Source: a virus
DNA: 33,847 nt
Reading direction: 5' to 3' (one strand)
Virus record (IMG/VR): IMGVR_UViG_3300035698_007153
Span: 1-33,847 of that record
Every line of letters starts with the position of its first letter. Positions within the stretch are counted from its first letter, which is position 1. Both the position numbers and the translations under genes were made by a program. The notes beneath the pieces are model-generated. The model worked only from the letters and a program-made list of their open reading frames with translations, was not told the DNA's origin and searched no databases. Below, in pieces: positions 22,986-28,976 of this stretch.

Positions 22986-23024
22986 TAATCTTTTATTAAG
23001 GCAATGAACTTATCCATATATGAT
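22981..23024 (+). promoter_or_regulatory. Palindrome and possible promoter before the scaffold/capsid genes
   Basis: CTTAATAA (22981-22988) and TTATTAAG (22993-23000) are a perfect 8-bp inverted repeat overlapping the stop of the preceding gene. Directly after it, TTAAGG (22996-23001), a 17-base spacer and TATGAT (23019-23024) resemble a sigma70-like promoter with a weak -35. The half-site CTTAATAAT matches the palindrome at 14708-14731, suggesting common control. Confidence 0.45.
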
Positions 23025-23041
23025 TGTTATATTGATATTGA

Positions 23042-23058
23042 ACTGTCCCGGAGACAGT
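23042..23058 (+). other. Small hairpin ACTGTC/GACAGT in the scaffold leader
   Basis: ACTGTC (23042-23047) and GACAGT (23053-23058) form a 6-bp stem with a 5-base loop, without a T-run. It lies in the 120-base leader before the scaffold ATG and could be an operator or a leader-RNA stabiliser. Confidence 0.3.
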
Positions 23059-23105
23059 CCAGACACTGGATGTCATCGTTTATCTAAGAAGCCCAGGAGG
23101 CCGTA

Positions 23106-23825
23106 ATGCCGTTGGATCTCGCCAAACTCAAGAAAGCCCTGAAGGATGTAGAGGGCAGTGACGAAATCATCGAGAATGTCCTTAGTTCCGTGGAAGAAGA
23201 AAAAGATCGCGGAATCGAATTGAAGCGAAAGTCCGACAGAGAGGCCAAGGGGCTTCGGTCTTACAAGAAAGCTCTCGAAGCAGTCGGTCTCAAAGATGGG
23301 CAGGAAGTAGATGAGTTTCTGAATGATCTTGTTGAGGCAAAAGAGAAGTTCTCAAGCGGCGATGTGACCGATAAGAGTGAATTGACCAAGGTGATGAAGA
23401 CCTTGGAAAAGCTACAAGGTCAGTTTGATGCTAAGACTGCAGAAGCAGACACTCTCCGGGATAAGTCTAAGAAGGCTTCGATCCGGTCAAAGCTTCAGGC
23501 TGCAATAGGTGACAAGGTTTACGGCCCACAGTACGTGATAAACGACTTAATAAGCAATGGCAAAGTTAGCCTCGATGAGTCTGACAATGTCGTTTGGATA
23601 GATGGCGAAGACGAGAAGGGGTTCGATGATGGCCTCAAAGGCTTCATGACAGCGAACTCTGACATCGTCAAGAACAGCCAACGCCCTGGAGGCGGCTCGA
23701 ACGGGAGCGGTGGGACAAAGGCCGCGAAGTACTCTTCAAGTGACCTCGATGAAATGTCAGTTGATGAGATCATCGCGAACAAAGACGAAGTGCTCGCTTC
23801 TCTCAAAACAGAATCAACAACATAA
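23106..23825 (+). CDS. Capsid scaffold protein (GP20-like)
   Basis: 239 residues, ATG with AGGAGG upstream. Residues 1-130 are strongly charged and helical (KKALKDVEGSDEIIENVLSS, DRGIELKRKSDREAKGLRSY, LEKLQGQFDAKTAEADTLRD), as in coiled-coil scaffolds. Residues about 135-180 are a compact region (IRSKLQAAIGDKVYGPQYVI). Then comes a Gly/Ser linker (RPGGGSNGSGG) and a short helical tail (SSDLDEMSVDEIIANKDEVL) that probably binds the coat protein. The position directly before the major capsid gene fits. It acts inside the prohead and leaves or is degraded before packaging ends. Confidence 0.8.
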   Translation: MPLDLAKLKKALKDVEGSDEIIENVLSSVEEEKDRGIELKRKSDREAKGLRSYKKALEAVGLKDGQEVDEFLNDLVEAKEKFSSGDVTDKSELTKVMKTLEKLQGQFDAKTAEADTLRDKSKKASIRSKLQAAIGDKVYGPQYVINDLISNGKVSLDESDNVVWIDGEDEKGFDDGLKGFMTANSDIVKNSQRPGGGSNGSGGTKAAKYSSSDLDEMSVDEIIANKDEVLASLKTESTT

Positions 23826-23840
23826 CGGAGGGGTTACTCC

Positions 23841-24695
23841 ATGGCTATTGACAATTTCAAACCGACACTCTGGAGTGCGCTGATCATAGATGCTCTCCGC
23901 AAGTCACTTGTCTTCGGGAATGTTGCCAACCGCAACTACGAAGGCGAAATCAAAAACGGCGGCGAGAAGGTAAAGATCTTGGAGATCGGTGACATCACAG
24001 TCAGCGATTACTCGGGCACAGTGTCCTACCAGGACATCCAGGATGCTTCCAAGTACCTGTTGATTGATCAGCAGAAGTACTTCGCATTCGGACTCGACGA
24101 TGTTGACAAGGCACAGGCTGCCGTCGACGTTATGGCCCGCGCCACAGAGAAGGGAGCCTACAAGCTCCGCGACACTTCCGATCAGTTCATCGCCGGTCTC
24201 TATGGAGATGCTGGTGTGACATCTGGCCTCGGAACAACCGCAGCTCCTCTGACAGTTACTTCCGCCGGTGCTTCTGCCACAACCTCAGTCAAGAGCCTAT
24301 TCTCCTCAATCGCCAAAGGCCTTGATGAGAAGAACGTTCCTCAGGAAGGCCGCTGGATCGTCATCCCACCTTGGCTGCACCAGAAGATCGTCCTGGCTCA
24401 GGATGCTCAGCTCACCGTCGAGAACTCTGCCACAACCAATGGCCGTGTTGGAGTGCTCTGGGGCTTTGATGTTCGCATGTCGAACAACGTCGCCACAGTC
24501 AGCACCGGCACAGTTGCCAAGGTCATGGCCGGAACGAACGAAGCTATCAGCTACGCTGACCAGCTCGTGAAGATCGAAGCACTCCGTAGGGACACTTCTT
24601 TCGCCGATGGTGTACGTGGTCTGCATGTCTACGGTGCGAAGGTCGTACAGAACGATGCTCTGGCAGTAGCCAGCGTCAGCGAAGGCACAACCTGA
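23841..24695 (+). CDS. Major capsid protein
   Basis: 284 residues, ATG after GGAGGGG. The sequence has the hallmarks of an HK97-fold coat protein: a MAIDNFKPTLWSALIIDALR start as in many P22/phage-coat-like proteins, an N-arm and E-loop region (KVKILEIGDITVSDYSGTVS), a P-domain spine helix (VDVMARATEKGAYKLRDTSD), a GRWIVIPPWLHQKIVL strand typical of coat proteins, and a C-terminal A-domain (ALRRDTSFADGVRGLHVYGA). The codons look more GCC/CTC-rich than those of neighbouring genes, consistent with selection for high expression. A strong terminator follows immediately. Confidence 0.9.
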   Translation: MAIDNFKPTLWSALIIDALRKSLVFGNVANRNYEGEIKNGGEKVKILEIGDITVSDYSGTVSYQDIQDASKYLLIDQQKYFAFGLDDVDKAQAAVDVMARATEKGAYKLRDTSDQFIAGLYGDAGVTSGLGTTAAPLTVTSAGASATTSVKSLFSSIAKGLDEKNVPQEGRWIVIPPWLHQKIVLAQDAQLTVENSATTNGRVGVLWGFDVRMSNNVATVSTGTVAKVMAGTNEAISYADQLVKIEALRRDTSFADGVRGLHVYGAKVVQNDALAVASVSEGTT

Positions 24696-24698
24696 TAA

Positions 24699-24739
24699 GT
24701 AGAACGGGGGACTAACCTCCCCCGTTCTACCCGGTTTTT
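24699..24739 (+). terminator. Strong intrinsic terminator after the major capsid gene
   Basis: A perfect 12-bp stem, GTAGAACGGGGG (24699-24710) with CCCCCGTTCTAC (24719-24730), an 8-base loop, then CCGG and five T (24735-24739). It should end or attenuate the capsid transcript before the next structural gene. Confidence 0.9.
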
Positions 24740-24790
24740 GTGTGCTGAGTGAACCAATGACAAACGAAAAACAAACAGGAGAGAATAATT

Positions 24791-25174
24791 ATGGCACGGA
24801 CAGCAATTACTGTTTCTGATGCTTCCCTTAACGCTGGTGTTGACGTCTCCGCGACGGTTGGCCAGGGTTCTACTGGGACGAACGGATGGAACATCGCCGA
24901 CTTCACGAAGGATGAGATCGTCCTCCTGGTCGAGAACACTGGTAGCGTTACTGGCGCTATCGAGATCAAGGCTCCCACTACTGCAGGCCTGTACAGCACC
25001 GCGAAGAACGTTGGTGACTTGTCTGTTATGATCGGTGGAGCAGTCGAGATGGTGATCATACTCGACGGTGCTCGCTTCAAGAAGACCGATGGGTCTATTG
25101 ATGTCGATGCAGCCGCGACTTCTGGTACAGCCTTTACAGGTTCTATCAGAGCGATCAACCCGACCGGCCTCTAA
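24791..25174 (+). CDS. Capsid decoration / head fibre-type protein (probable)
   Basis: 127 residues, ATG with AGGAGAG upstream. It is small, Thr/Gly/Val-rich and all-beta in appearance (ARTAITVSDASLNAGVDVSA, EIVLLVENTGSVTGAIEIKA, VEMVIILDGARFKKTDGSID). This resembles small decoration or accessory head proteins encoded right after the major coat gene. It is isolated between two strong terminators (24699-24739 and 25201-25239), which would give it a separate high-copy mRNA, as expected for a virion protein needed in hundreds of copies. No signal peptide or membrane segment. Confidence 0.6.
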   Translation: MARTAITVSDASLNAGVDVSATVGQGSTGTNGWNIADFTKDEIVLLVENTGSVTGAIEIKAPTTAGLYSTAKNVGDLSVMIGGAVEMVIILDGARFKKTDGSIDVDAAATSGTAFTGSIRAINPTGL

Positions 25175-25200
25175 GACTGGGCACAAGGATTTCCTGAGTC

Positions 25201-25239
25201 AAGAACCCGGTACTGGCATTGCCGGTGCTGGGTTCTTTT
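25201..25239 (+). terminator. Intrinsic terminator after the decoration gene
   Basis: Arms 25201-25217 (AAGAACCCGGTACTGGC) and 25221-25237 (GCCGGTGCTGGGTTCTT) pair over 17 bp with three G-U pairs and a 3-base loop, followed by T at 25238-25239. With the T's inside the right arm this gives CTTTT at the end. Confidence 0.85.
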
Positions 25240-25252
25240 AGTAGGTACCCTT

Positions 25253-25636
25253 ATGAAGTTTCGTATAAAGGCAGATTACAAGAAAGCTGCAATGGCTTTC
25301 ATGAAAGCCCCTAAGAAGATCTCACGCGAATTGCGTATAGGTATGAAGAAGGCCACTGTCATTATACAGAACGCTGCGAGGAAGGATCATCGATTCGATA
25401 CACGTAGCGGCATGCTTGAGCGATCTGTACAGCAATCAGTGGTATCATCAGGGCTGTCAGGTAAGGCTTACTTGGATAAGGGTATAGCTGTCTACGGGCC
25501 GAGGATCCACACAGGCTGGGGATCATGGGGTCCGGATCAGTTCCTCTACAAGGCTGCAAAACGTGAGGGCAGGGCTGTGAAGACGGAAATCCAGCTTGCT
25601 TTTGAAAAAGCATTCAAAAAGGCGGGGCTAACATGA
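25253..25636 (+). CDS. HK97 gp10-like head-tail connector / tail completion protein
   Basis: 127 residues, ATG at 25253 (Shine-Dalgarno weak: TAGGTACCC). It has the gp10-like order: N-terminal basic helix (KADYKKAAMAFMKAPKKISR), a KKATVIIQNAARK helix, then DTRSGMLERSVQQSVVSSG beta hairpin, YGPRIHTGWGSWGPDQFLYK and a final helix. Members of this family assemble at the neck or tail end; the gene lies just after the head genes as usual. Its stop overlaps the following start as ATGA. Confidence 0.75.
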   Translation: MKFRIKADYKKAAMAFMKAPKKISRELRIGMKKATVIIQNAARKDHRFDTRSGMLERSVQQSVVSSGLSGKAYLDKGIAVYGPRIHTGWGSWGPDQFLYKAAKREGRAVKTEIQLAFEKAFKKAGLT

Positions 25637-26043
25637 GTTGGATTGATAGTGACGGAGCAGAGCAATCCGACTTCATTGAGGTCGGTGATGTCAAGGATTC
25701 AGTATCGAATGGATTCGAGCTCGAAGAGTACATCGGCGAAGTCAATGAAGAGATCATAGACCTTGCCGAGCGTAAGGGCGTGAGAGACACCTCTGATATA
25801 TCAACACCGGTACATTACAAGATCAAACGTTTCGGGATAGTGTTCCTGCTCATGCGTCTCTTCCAGGACAAAATGGGCGTGAACAACGTTGAGCTCGCTG
25901 ACATGGAGAAGTATGTCATCAAGTACAACGTATACAAGAAGGAACTGACTGACCTGGATGCTCGCATTTCGTATGCAATGATCACAGGGAGTGTTGATGA
26001 GATCAGAGACAGAGTCAAAACAACTACACTCTACCGGGGTTGA
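25633..26043 (+). CDS. Probable head-tail connector/adaptor protein
   Basis: 136 residues, ATG overlapping the previous TGA. Composition is acidic with helical segments (FELEEYIGEVNEEIIDLAER, FGIVFLLMRLFQDKMG, LADMEKYVIKYNVYKKELTD) like gp15-type or gp6-like adaptor proteins. I assign this mainly from position between the gp10-like and tail-terminator genes, where an adaptor or head-completion protein is expected. I do not recognise a family signature. It shows no signal or transmembrane segment. Confidence 0.5.
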   Translation: MSWIDSDGAEQSDFIEVGDVKDSVSNGFELEEYIGEVNEEIIDLAERKGVRDTSDISTPVHYKIKRFGIVFLLMRLFQDKMGVNNVELADMEKYVIKYNVYKKELTDLDARISYAMITGSVDEIRDRVKTTTLYRG

Positions 26044-26044
26044 T

Positions 26045-26281
26045 ATGACAGACAAGCAGCGATGTGATGAGTGTCCTGAGTTGATGCATAAAGTGGATCA
26101 GATCCACGAGTCTTTGATATCAGGGTTGGATGGAAAGCTCGGCCTTATCGAGAGAGTACGACAGCTTGAGCTCTTCAAGGCCACAGTGTCAGGCATCACA
26201 AAGACGCTGATAACATTGACAGTAACGAATGTAGCAGCATTGGGTGTACAGGTTGCAATGCACTTCGTAAAGGGACAGTAG
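26045..26281 (+). CDS. Small membrane protein, XhlA/holin-like candidate
   Basis: 78 residues from ATG at 26045, just after the previous stop at 26043 (longer upstream in-frame starts are inside that gene). It has a CxxC (RCDECPEL) at the N-terminus, a short coil-like stretch (LIERVRQLELFKATVSG), and one C-terminal hydrophobic helix of about 25 residues (TLITLTVTNVAALGVQVAMH). That order, soluble helix then one transmembrane segment near the C-terminus, is that of XhlA-type phage proteins that aid lysis. No endolysin partner is nearby, so a different membrane or virion role is equally possible. Confidence 0.45.
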   Translation: MTDKQRCDECPELMHKVDQIHESLISGLDGKLGLIERVRQLELFKATVSGITKTLITLTVTNVAALGVQVAMHFVKGQ

Positions 26282-26282
26282 A

Positions 26283-26768
26283 ATGGCTTCTATGCTGACA
26301 TCTATCGAGAACGGCATGGCCACCCTCATAGCAGGGATGGAGCAAGGCGCGTACAATTTTGATTGGACGGCCCAGGGTATTAACCAACCAGATATGGCCA
26401 AAGCCACCTTCCCTTCTGCGGAGATCATGCTCGAAACCGAGGAATCCTTGGATGAGCCTGACAGCCCATTTGCTGATGCTTACATGCAGGAAGCCATGTA
26501 CATCATCAGGGTCCGTACAAGACTTGATGAGGAGACAGATGTTCCTACGTGGGAGATCAATGCGGAGATGAACAGTGCCTTGGATGACTTGAAGAAGCTC
26601 TTTGGCACCAACTACTCTGCTGGCGGGGTATGCGATACGATCATGTATGTGGGGATGGAGCGAGAGGATGAGCCCGGTGGGGACATCTTCATGCCGAAGT
26701 CCATGCTTACCAGGTGGAGAGTGCGATACGCTCAGGACCGTCGTGACCCTGAAATGATAGCACAGTGA
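26283..26768 (+). CDS. Tail terminator / tail completion protein (probable)
   Basis: 161 residues, ATG two bases after the previous stop. The profile is like tail-terminator proteins: an early helix (LTSIENGMATLIAGMEQGA), a strand carrying FPSAEIMLETEE, central EAMYIIRVRTRL, an amphipathic helix WEINAEMNSALDDLKKLFG, and the final strand FMPKSMLTRWRVRYAQDRRD. The terminator forms the ring that ends tail-tube polymerisation and joins the head. Placement between connector and tube genes supports it. Confidence 0.6.
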   Translation: MASMLTSIENGMATLIAGMEQGAYNFDWTAQGINQPDMAKATFPSAEIMLETEESLDEPDSPFADAYMQEAMYIIRVRTRLDEETDVPTWEINAEMNSALDDLKKLFGTNYSAGGVCDTIMYVGMEREDEPGGDIFMPKSMLTRWRVRYAQDRRDPEMIAQ

Positions 26769-26775
26769 GGTAATT

Positions 26776-27066
26776 ATGGCTGAGTTCAGAGTACCCGATT
26801 GTGAGATCCGGAAGGTTAACGGACGGATCTATGGAGCGGGCGCGGTTATCCCAGGATACACAGAAGACCCTAAGAGCCCCCAGGAGGCACCCAAGGTTGA
26901 AGAGACCCCAGAGGTCAGTGTGCCTAAGGAGCCTGTGATAGAGGAGCCCTTGGAGGCCACAGTGTCAAAACGTAACAAGAAGAAGAAACGGAGTCTCTCT
27001 GAGAACTCTGCGGAGACTAAAACTGAGATGACCGTCGAGGACATTCTCAATACTGAGGAGGGTTAG
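26776..27066 (+). CDS. Small Pro/Glu-rich linker protein, unknown function
   Basis: 96 residues, ATG at 26776. After a short N-terminal segment (MAEFRVPDCEIRKVNGRIYG) it is disordered-looking: Pro/Glu/Val-rich (EETPEVSVPKEPVIEEP), then a basic cluster (KRNKKKKR), then acidic. Similar short genes often sit between terminator and tube genes in siphoviruses; no function can be given. The stop is 1 base before the tube protein ATG. Confidence 0.5.
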   Translation: MAEFRVPDCEIRKVNGRIYGAGAVIPGYTEDPKSPQEAPKVEETPEVSVPKEPVIEEPLEATVSKRNKKKKRSLSENSAETKTEMTVEDILNTEEG

Positions 27067-27067
27067 G

Positions 27068-28096
27068 ATGAGTGATTACTATCTGAAGAATCTCCGCATC
27101 CTCGTGGCGAAGCTTGAGACTACGCCCGGGACGATGGAGACTATCACGAGCGCCGACTTTGATACCCGCGTGCGGGCACCGGAAGTCACACCTACCATTG
27201 AGGTAGATGATGAGTCTTCCAAGTATGCCAACGGGCATCACGGAGAAGACGAAGTGGTCATGGGAGCCCAGAGCTCACAGGTCGCTTTCAATGTCCGTAT
27301 GACCTGTGCCGCAACCGTTACATCAGAGCCGAAGTGGTGGAAGTTTGCCAAGGGTTGTGGGCTCGAAGCTGCAGCCTGGGGATCAGCCGGTATCGGCCTG
27401 TACCCTCGTAAGGCATACGACGAACAGACCCTCACGATTTGGGTGTATGACATCCAGCGTGGATCCTCTCCTTCAGCCGTCTGTTACAAGATGTCTGGCT
27501 GCATGGGCAACATGGTAATCGGAGCTGAGGGTGTTGGAAAGCCTTGGATGGCCAACTTCACTTTCACCGGTAAGATGGAAGACATCGACATGGCTGTCAG
27601 CAATGGTGACATCCTTGAGTTGATCAGCCCTGATACGACTTGCTCGGACAAGATGTTGAACAACACTCTATTGATTGGCACGACTGCCATCAATACGAGC
27701 ACGTTCTCATTCGATCCAGGCAACGAGATCCAGCCTCAGATCAATCAGGCAGAGGCCACAGGGTACGACTACTTCGCGATCACTTCCAGGAAGCCGCGTC
27801 TTTCGATCAACCCGCTGCTCCAGGCCAACCGTGATGTGTGGGGAGACCTGACATCTGGTTTGACAGGTTGCCCGGGTACATACGAGATCATGCTCGGCGA
27901 CACAGGTCTGGACAACAAGTACACTCTCCGTGTACCTAAGGCCCAGGTCATCAGTGCCAGCTTGGCTGACCGTGAAGGACTGGTCAACTGGGATCAGAAC
28001 TGGAAGTGTCTGACAAACGGTACCACCGGTGCTTTGTCGGATTCTGACCTGACCGTAGAGGATACGTTCGAGCTGCTCCAGGGTAGCCGTTCGTAA
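27068..28096 (+). CDS. Tail tube protein
   Basis: 342 residues, ATG at 27068. Beta-rich with a typical N-terminus (YLKNLRILVAKLETTPGTME then TITSADFDTRV), a KYANGHHGEDEVVMGAQSSQ segment, an ANFTFTGKMEDIDMAVSNGD strand pair as in tube proteins, and a DREGLVNWDQNWKCL C-terminal part. Similar in layout to phage major tail proteins of siphoviruses; stacks of hexamers form the tube. No sheath gene accompanies it, so the tail is non-contractile. The gene is followed by a strong hairpin. Confidence 0.75.
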   Translation: MSDYYLKNLRILVAKLETTPGTMETITSADFDTRVRAPEVTPTIEVDDESSKYANGHHGEDEVVMGAQSSQVAFNVRMTCAATVTSEPKWWKFAKGCGLEAAAWGSAGIGLYPRKAYDEQTLTIWVYDIQRGSSPSAVCYKMSGCMGNMVIGAEGVGKPWMANFTFTGKMEDIDMAVSNGDILELISPDTTCSDKMLNNTLLIGTTAINTSTFSFDPGNEIQPQINQAEATGYDYFAITSRKPRLSINPLLQANRDVWGDLTSGLTGCPGTYEIMLGDTGLDNKYTLRVPKAQVISASLADREGLVNWDQNWKCLTNGTTGALSDSDLTVEDTFELLQGSRS

Positions 28097-28118
28097 TGGC
28101 CTCTCGCAAGAGAAAAAC

Positions 28119-28148
28119 ACCCCGGGGGAACGAGACATCCCCTGGGGT
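28119..28148 (+). other. Strong hairpin between tail tube and chaperone genes
   Basis: Arms 28119-28129 (ACCCCGGGGGA) and 28138-28148 (TCCCCTGGGGT) pair over 11 bp including one G-U pair, with an 8-base loop. There is only a short T stretch after it, so it may be a transcript attenuator or mRNA-end stabiliser rather than a full terminator. It explains the preference for the chaperone start at 28174. Confidence 0.6.
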
Positions 28149-28173
28149 TTCACCTACTAAGAGGAGACAGGGC

Positions 28174-28614
28174 ATGTCAGAGCTAAGAATGACGGATGAG
28201 GTTAAGGAGCAACTTTATGGAGTACTCCCTTTCTCACAAGACAGCACAGTAGACTACATTCCTCAGGCCTACGAAAAAGTAGATCCTGAGTTCCGGCCGA
28301 GTTTCACACTGCGTAGTTTCACGAAGACAGAAGAGAATCAGGTACGCAGGACTCTCGCTAAGCTCCAGGGTTCAGTAGATCCAACCAACATAGAGACTCA
28401 GGCCCAGGAAGCAGTACGTAAGTGCCTGCTCGGTTGGACCAATCTATGGGACGTGGGATCAGGGACAGTAGTAGACTACGAGTCTGATCCGAGCGGTGGG
28501 TGTCTAAAAACATGCTTCGAGCGTCTGCCATCTCTGATAGTAGTAGACATGTTCATGTATATCGGAAAGATATCCGGTATGATGGACATCGAAAAGAAGG
28601 GTTTAAGGTCTTAG
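28174..28614 (+). CDS. Tail assembly chaperone, short form (G-like)
   Basis: 146 residues from ATG at 28174 with AGGAGA upstream; the earlier in-frame ATG at 28096 would read through the hairpin at 28119-28148 and has no Shine-Dalgarno. The protein is helical and acidic with a conserved-looking FTLRSFTKTEENQVRRTLAK segment and ends shortly after the slippery site. In siphoviruses this gene lies between tail tube and tape measure and coats the tape measure with help of a longer frameshifted form. Exactly that layout is seen here. Confidence 0.75.
   Translation: MSELRMTDEVKEQLYGVLPFSQDSTVDYIPQAYEKVDPEFRPSFTLRSFTKTEENQVRRTLAKLQGSVDPTNIETQAQEAVRKCLLGWTNLWDVGSGTVVDYESDPSGGCLKTCFERLPSLIVVDMFMYIGKISGMMDIEKKGLRS
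28599..28605 (+). promoter_or_regulatory. Programmed -1 frameshift slippery heptamer GGGTTTA
   Basis: In the zero frame the codons are AAG GGT TTA AGG TCT TAG, so the heptamer reads G GGT TTA, the canonical X XXY YYZ arrangement. Slipping back one base joins the reading frame that runs to 28976. The zero-frame stop TAG is at 28612-28614, just downstream. Confidence 0.85.
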
Positions 28615-28976
28615 CCGCTATCCATGCTGGCGTACTCGAACTTGATTGTGAGCTGTGCCAGCATGACCCTGTTTTCAAGGAGAACATGGGTTGTGACAAA
28701 CCTACACAGATTGCGGTTTGGGTGGATGGTGAGGACCAGTACTTCAATTGTCCTTTGAAGTTTATACCATGGAGCGTACTTGACTGGTACGCAGAGTACT
28801 CATGGATAAAGGAAGTCGGTTCAGCACCAAGGTACAGCGAGCTATCTGCAAGATGGCATGACGCATGGACTCACTATAAGGCTTCTTACGCTGGGTTTAC
28901 CGAGCAGGCTCTTGATGAGAAGAAAAAGAACGCTGACGGCTTAGACAAAATGAGGCGATCATGGCCCAAAAAATAG
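28605..28976 (+). CDS. Tail assembly chaperone, frameshifted extension (T-like part of the G-T fusion)
   Basis: The -1 frame from 28605 to 28976 encodes 123 residues (KVLAAIHAGVLELDCELCQH onward) with no start codon of its own at the junction. Joined to the short form through the slippery heptamer, the product is about 267 residues (28174-28976). It holds two Cys-x-x-Cys-like groups (CELC) and Trp-rich helices (FIPWSVLDWYAEYSWIKEVG), and a charged tail. It overlaps the tape measure ATG by 16 bases. The long form, made in a few percent of ribosomes in known systems, bridges tape measure and tube protein. Confidence 0.75.
   Translation, partial: KVLAAIHAGVLELDCELCQHDPVFKENMGCDKPTQIAVWVDGEDQYFNCPLKFIPWSVLDWYAEYSWIKEVGSAPRYSELSARWHDAWTHYKASYAGFTEQALDEKKKNADGLDKMRRSWPKK

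Noticed and set aside
28096-28173. N-terminal 26 residues of the tail chaperone from ATG 28096
   Set aside because: This stretch is a strong hairpin with no Shine-Dalgarno; the ATG at 28174 has AGGAGA upstream.
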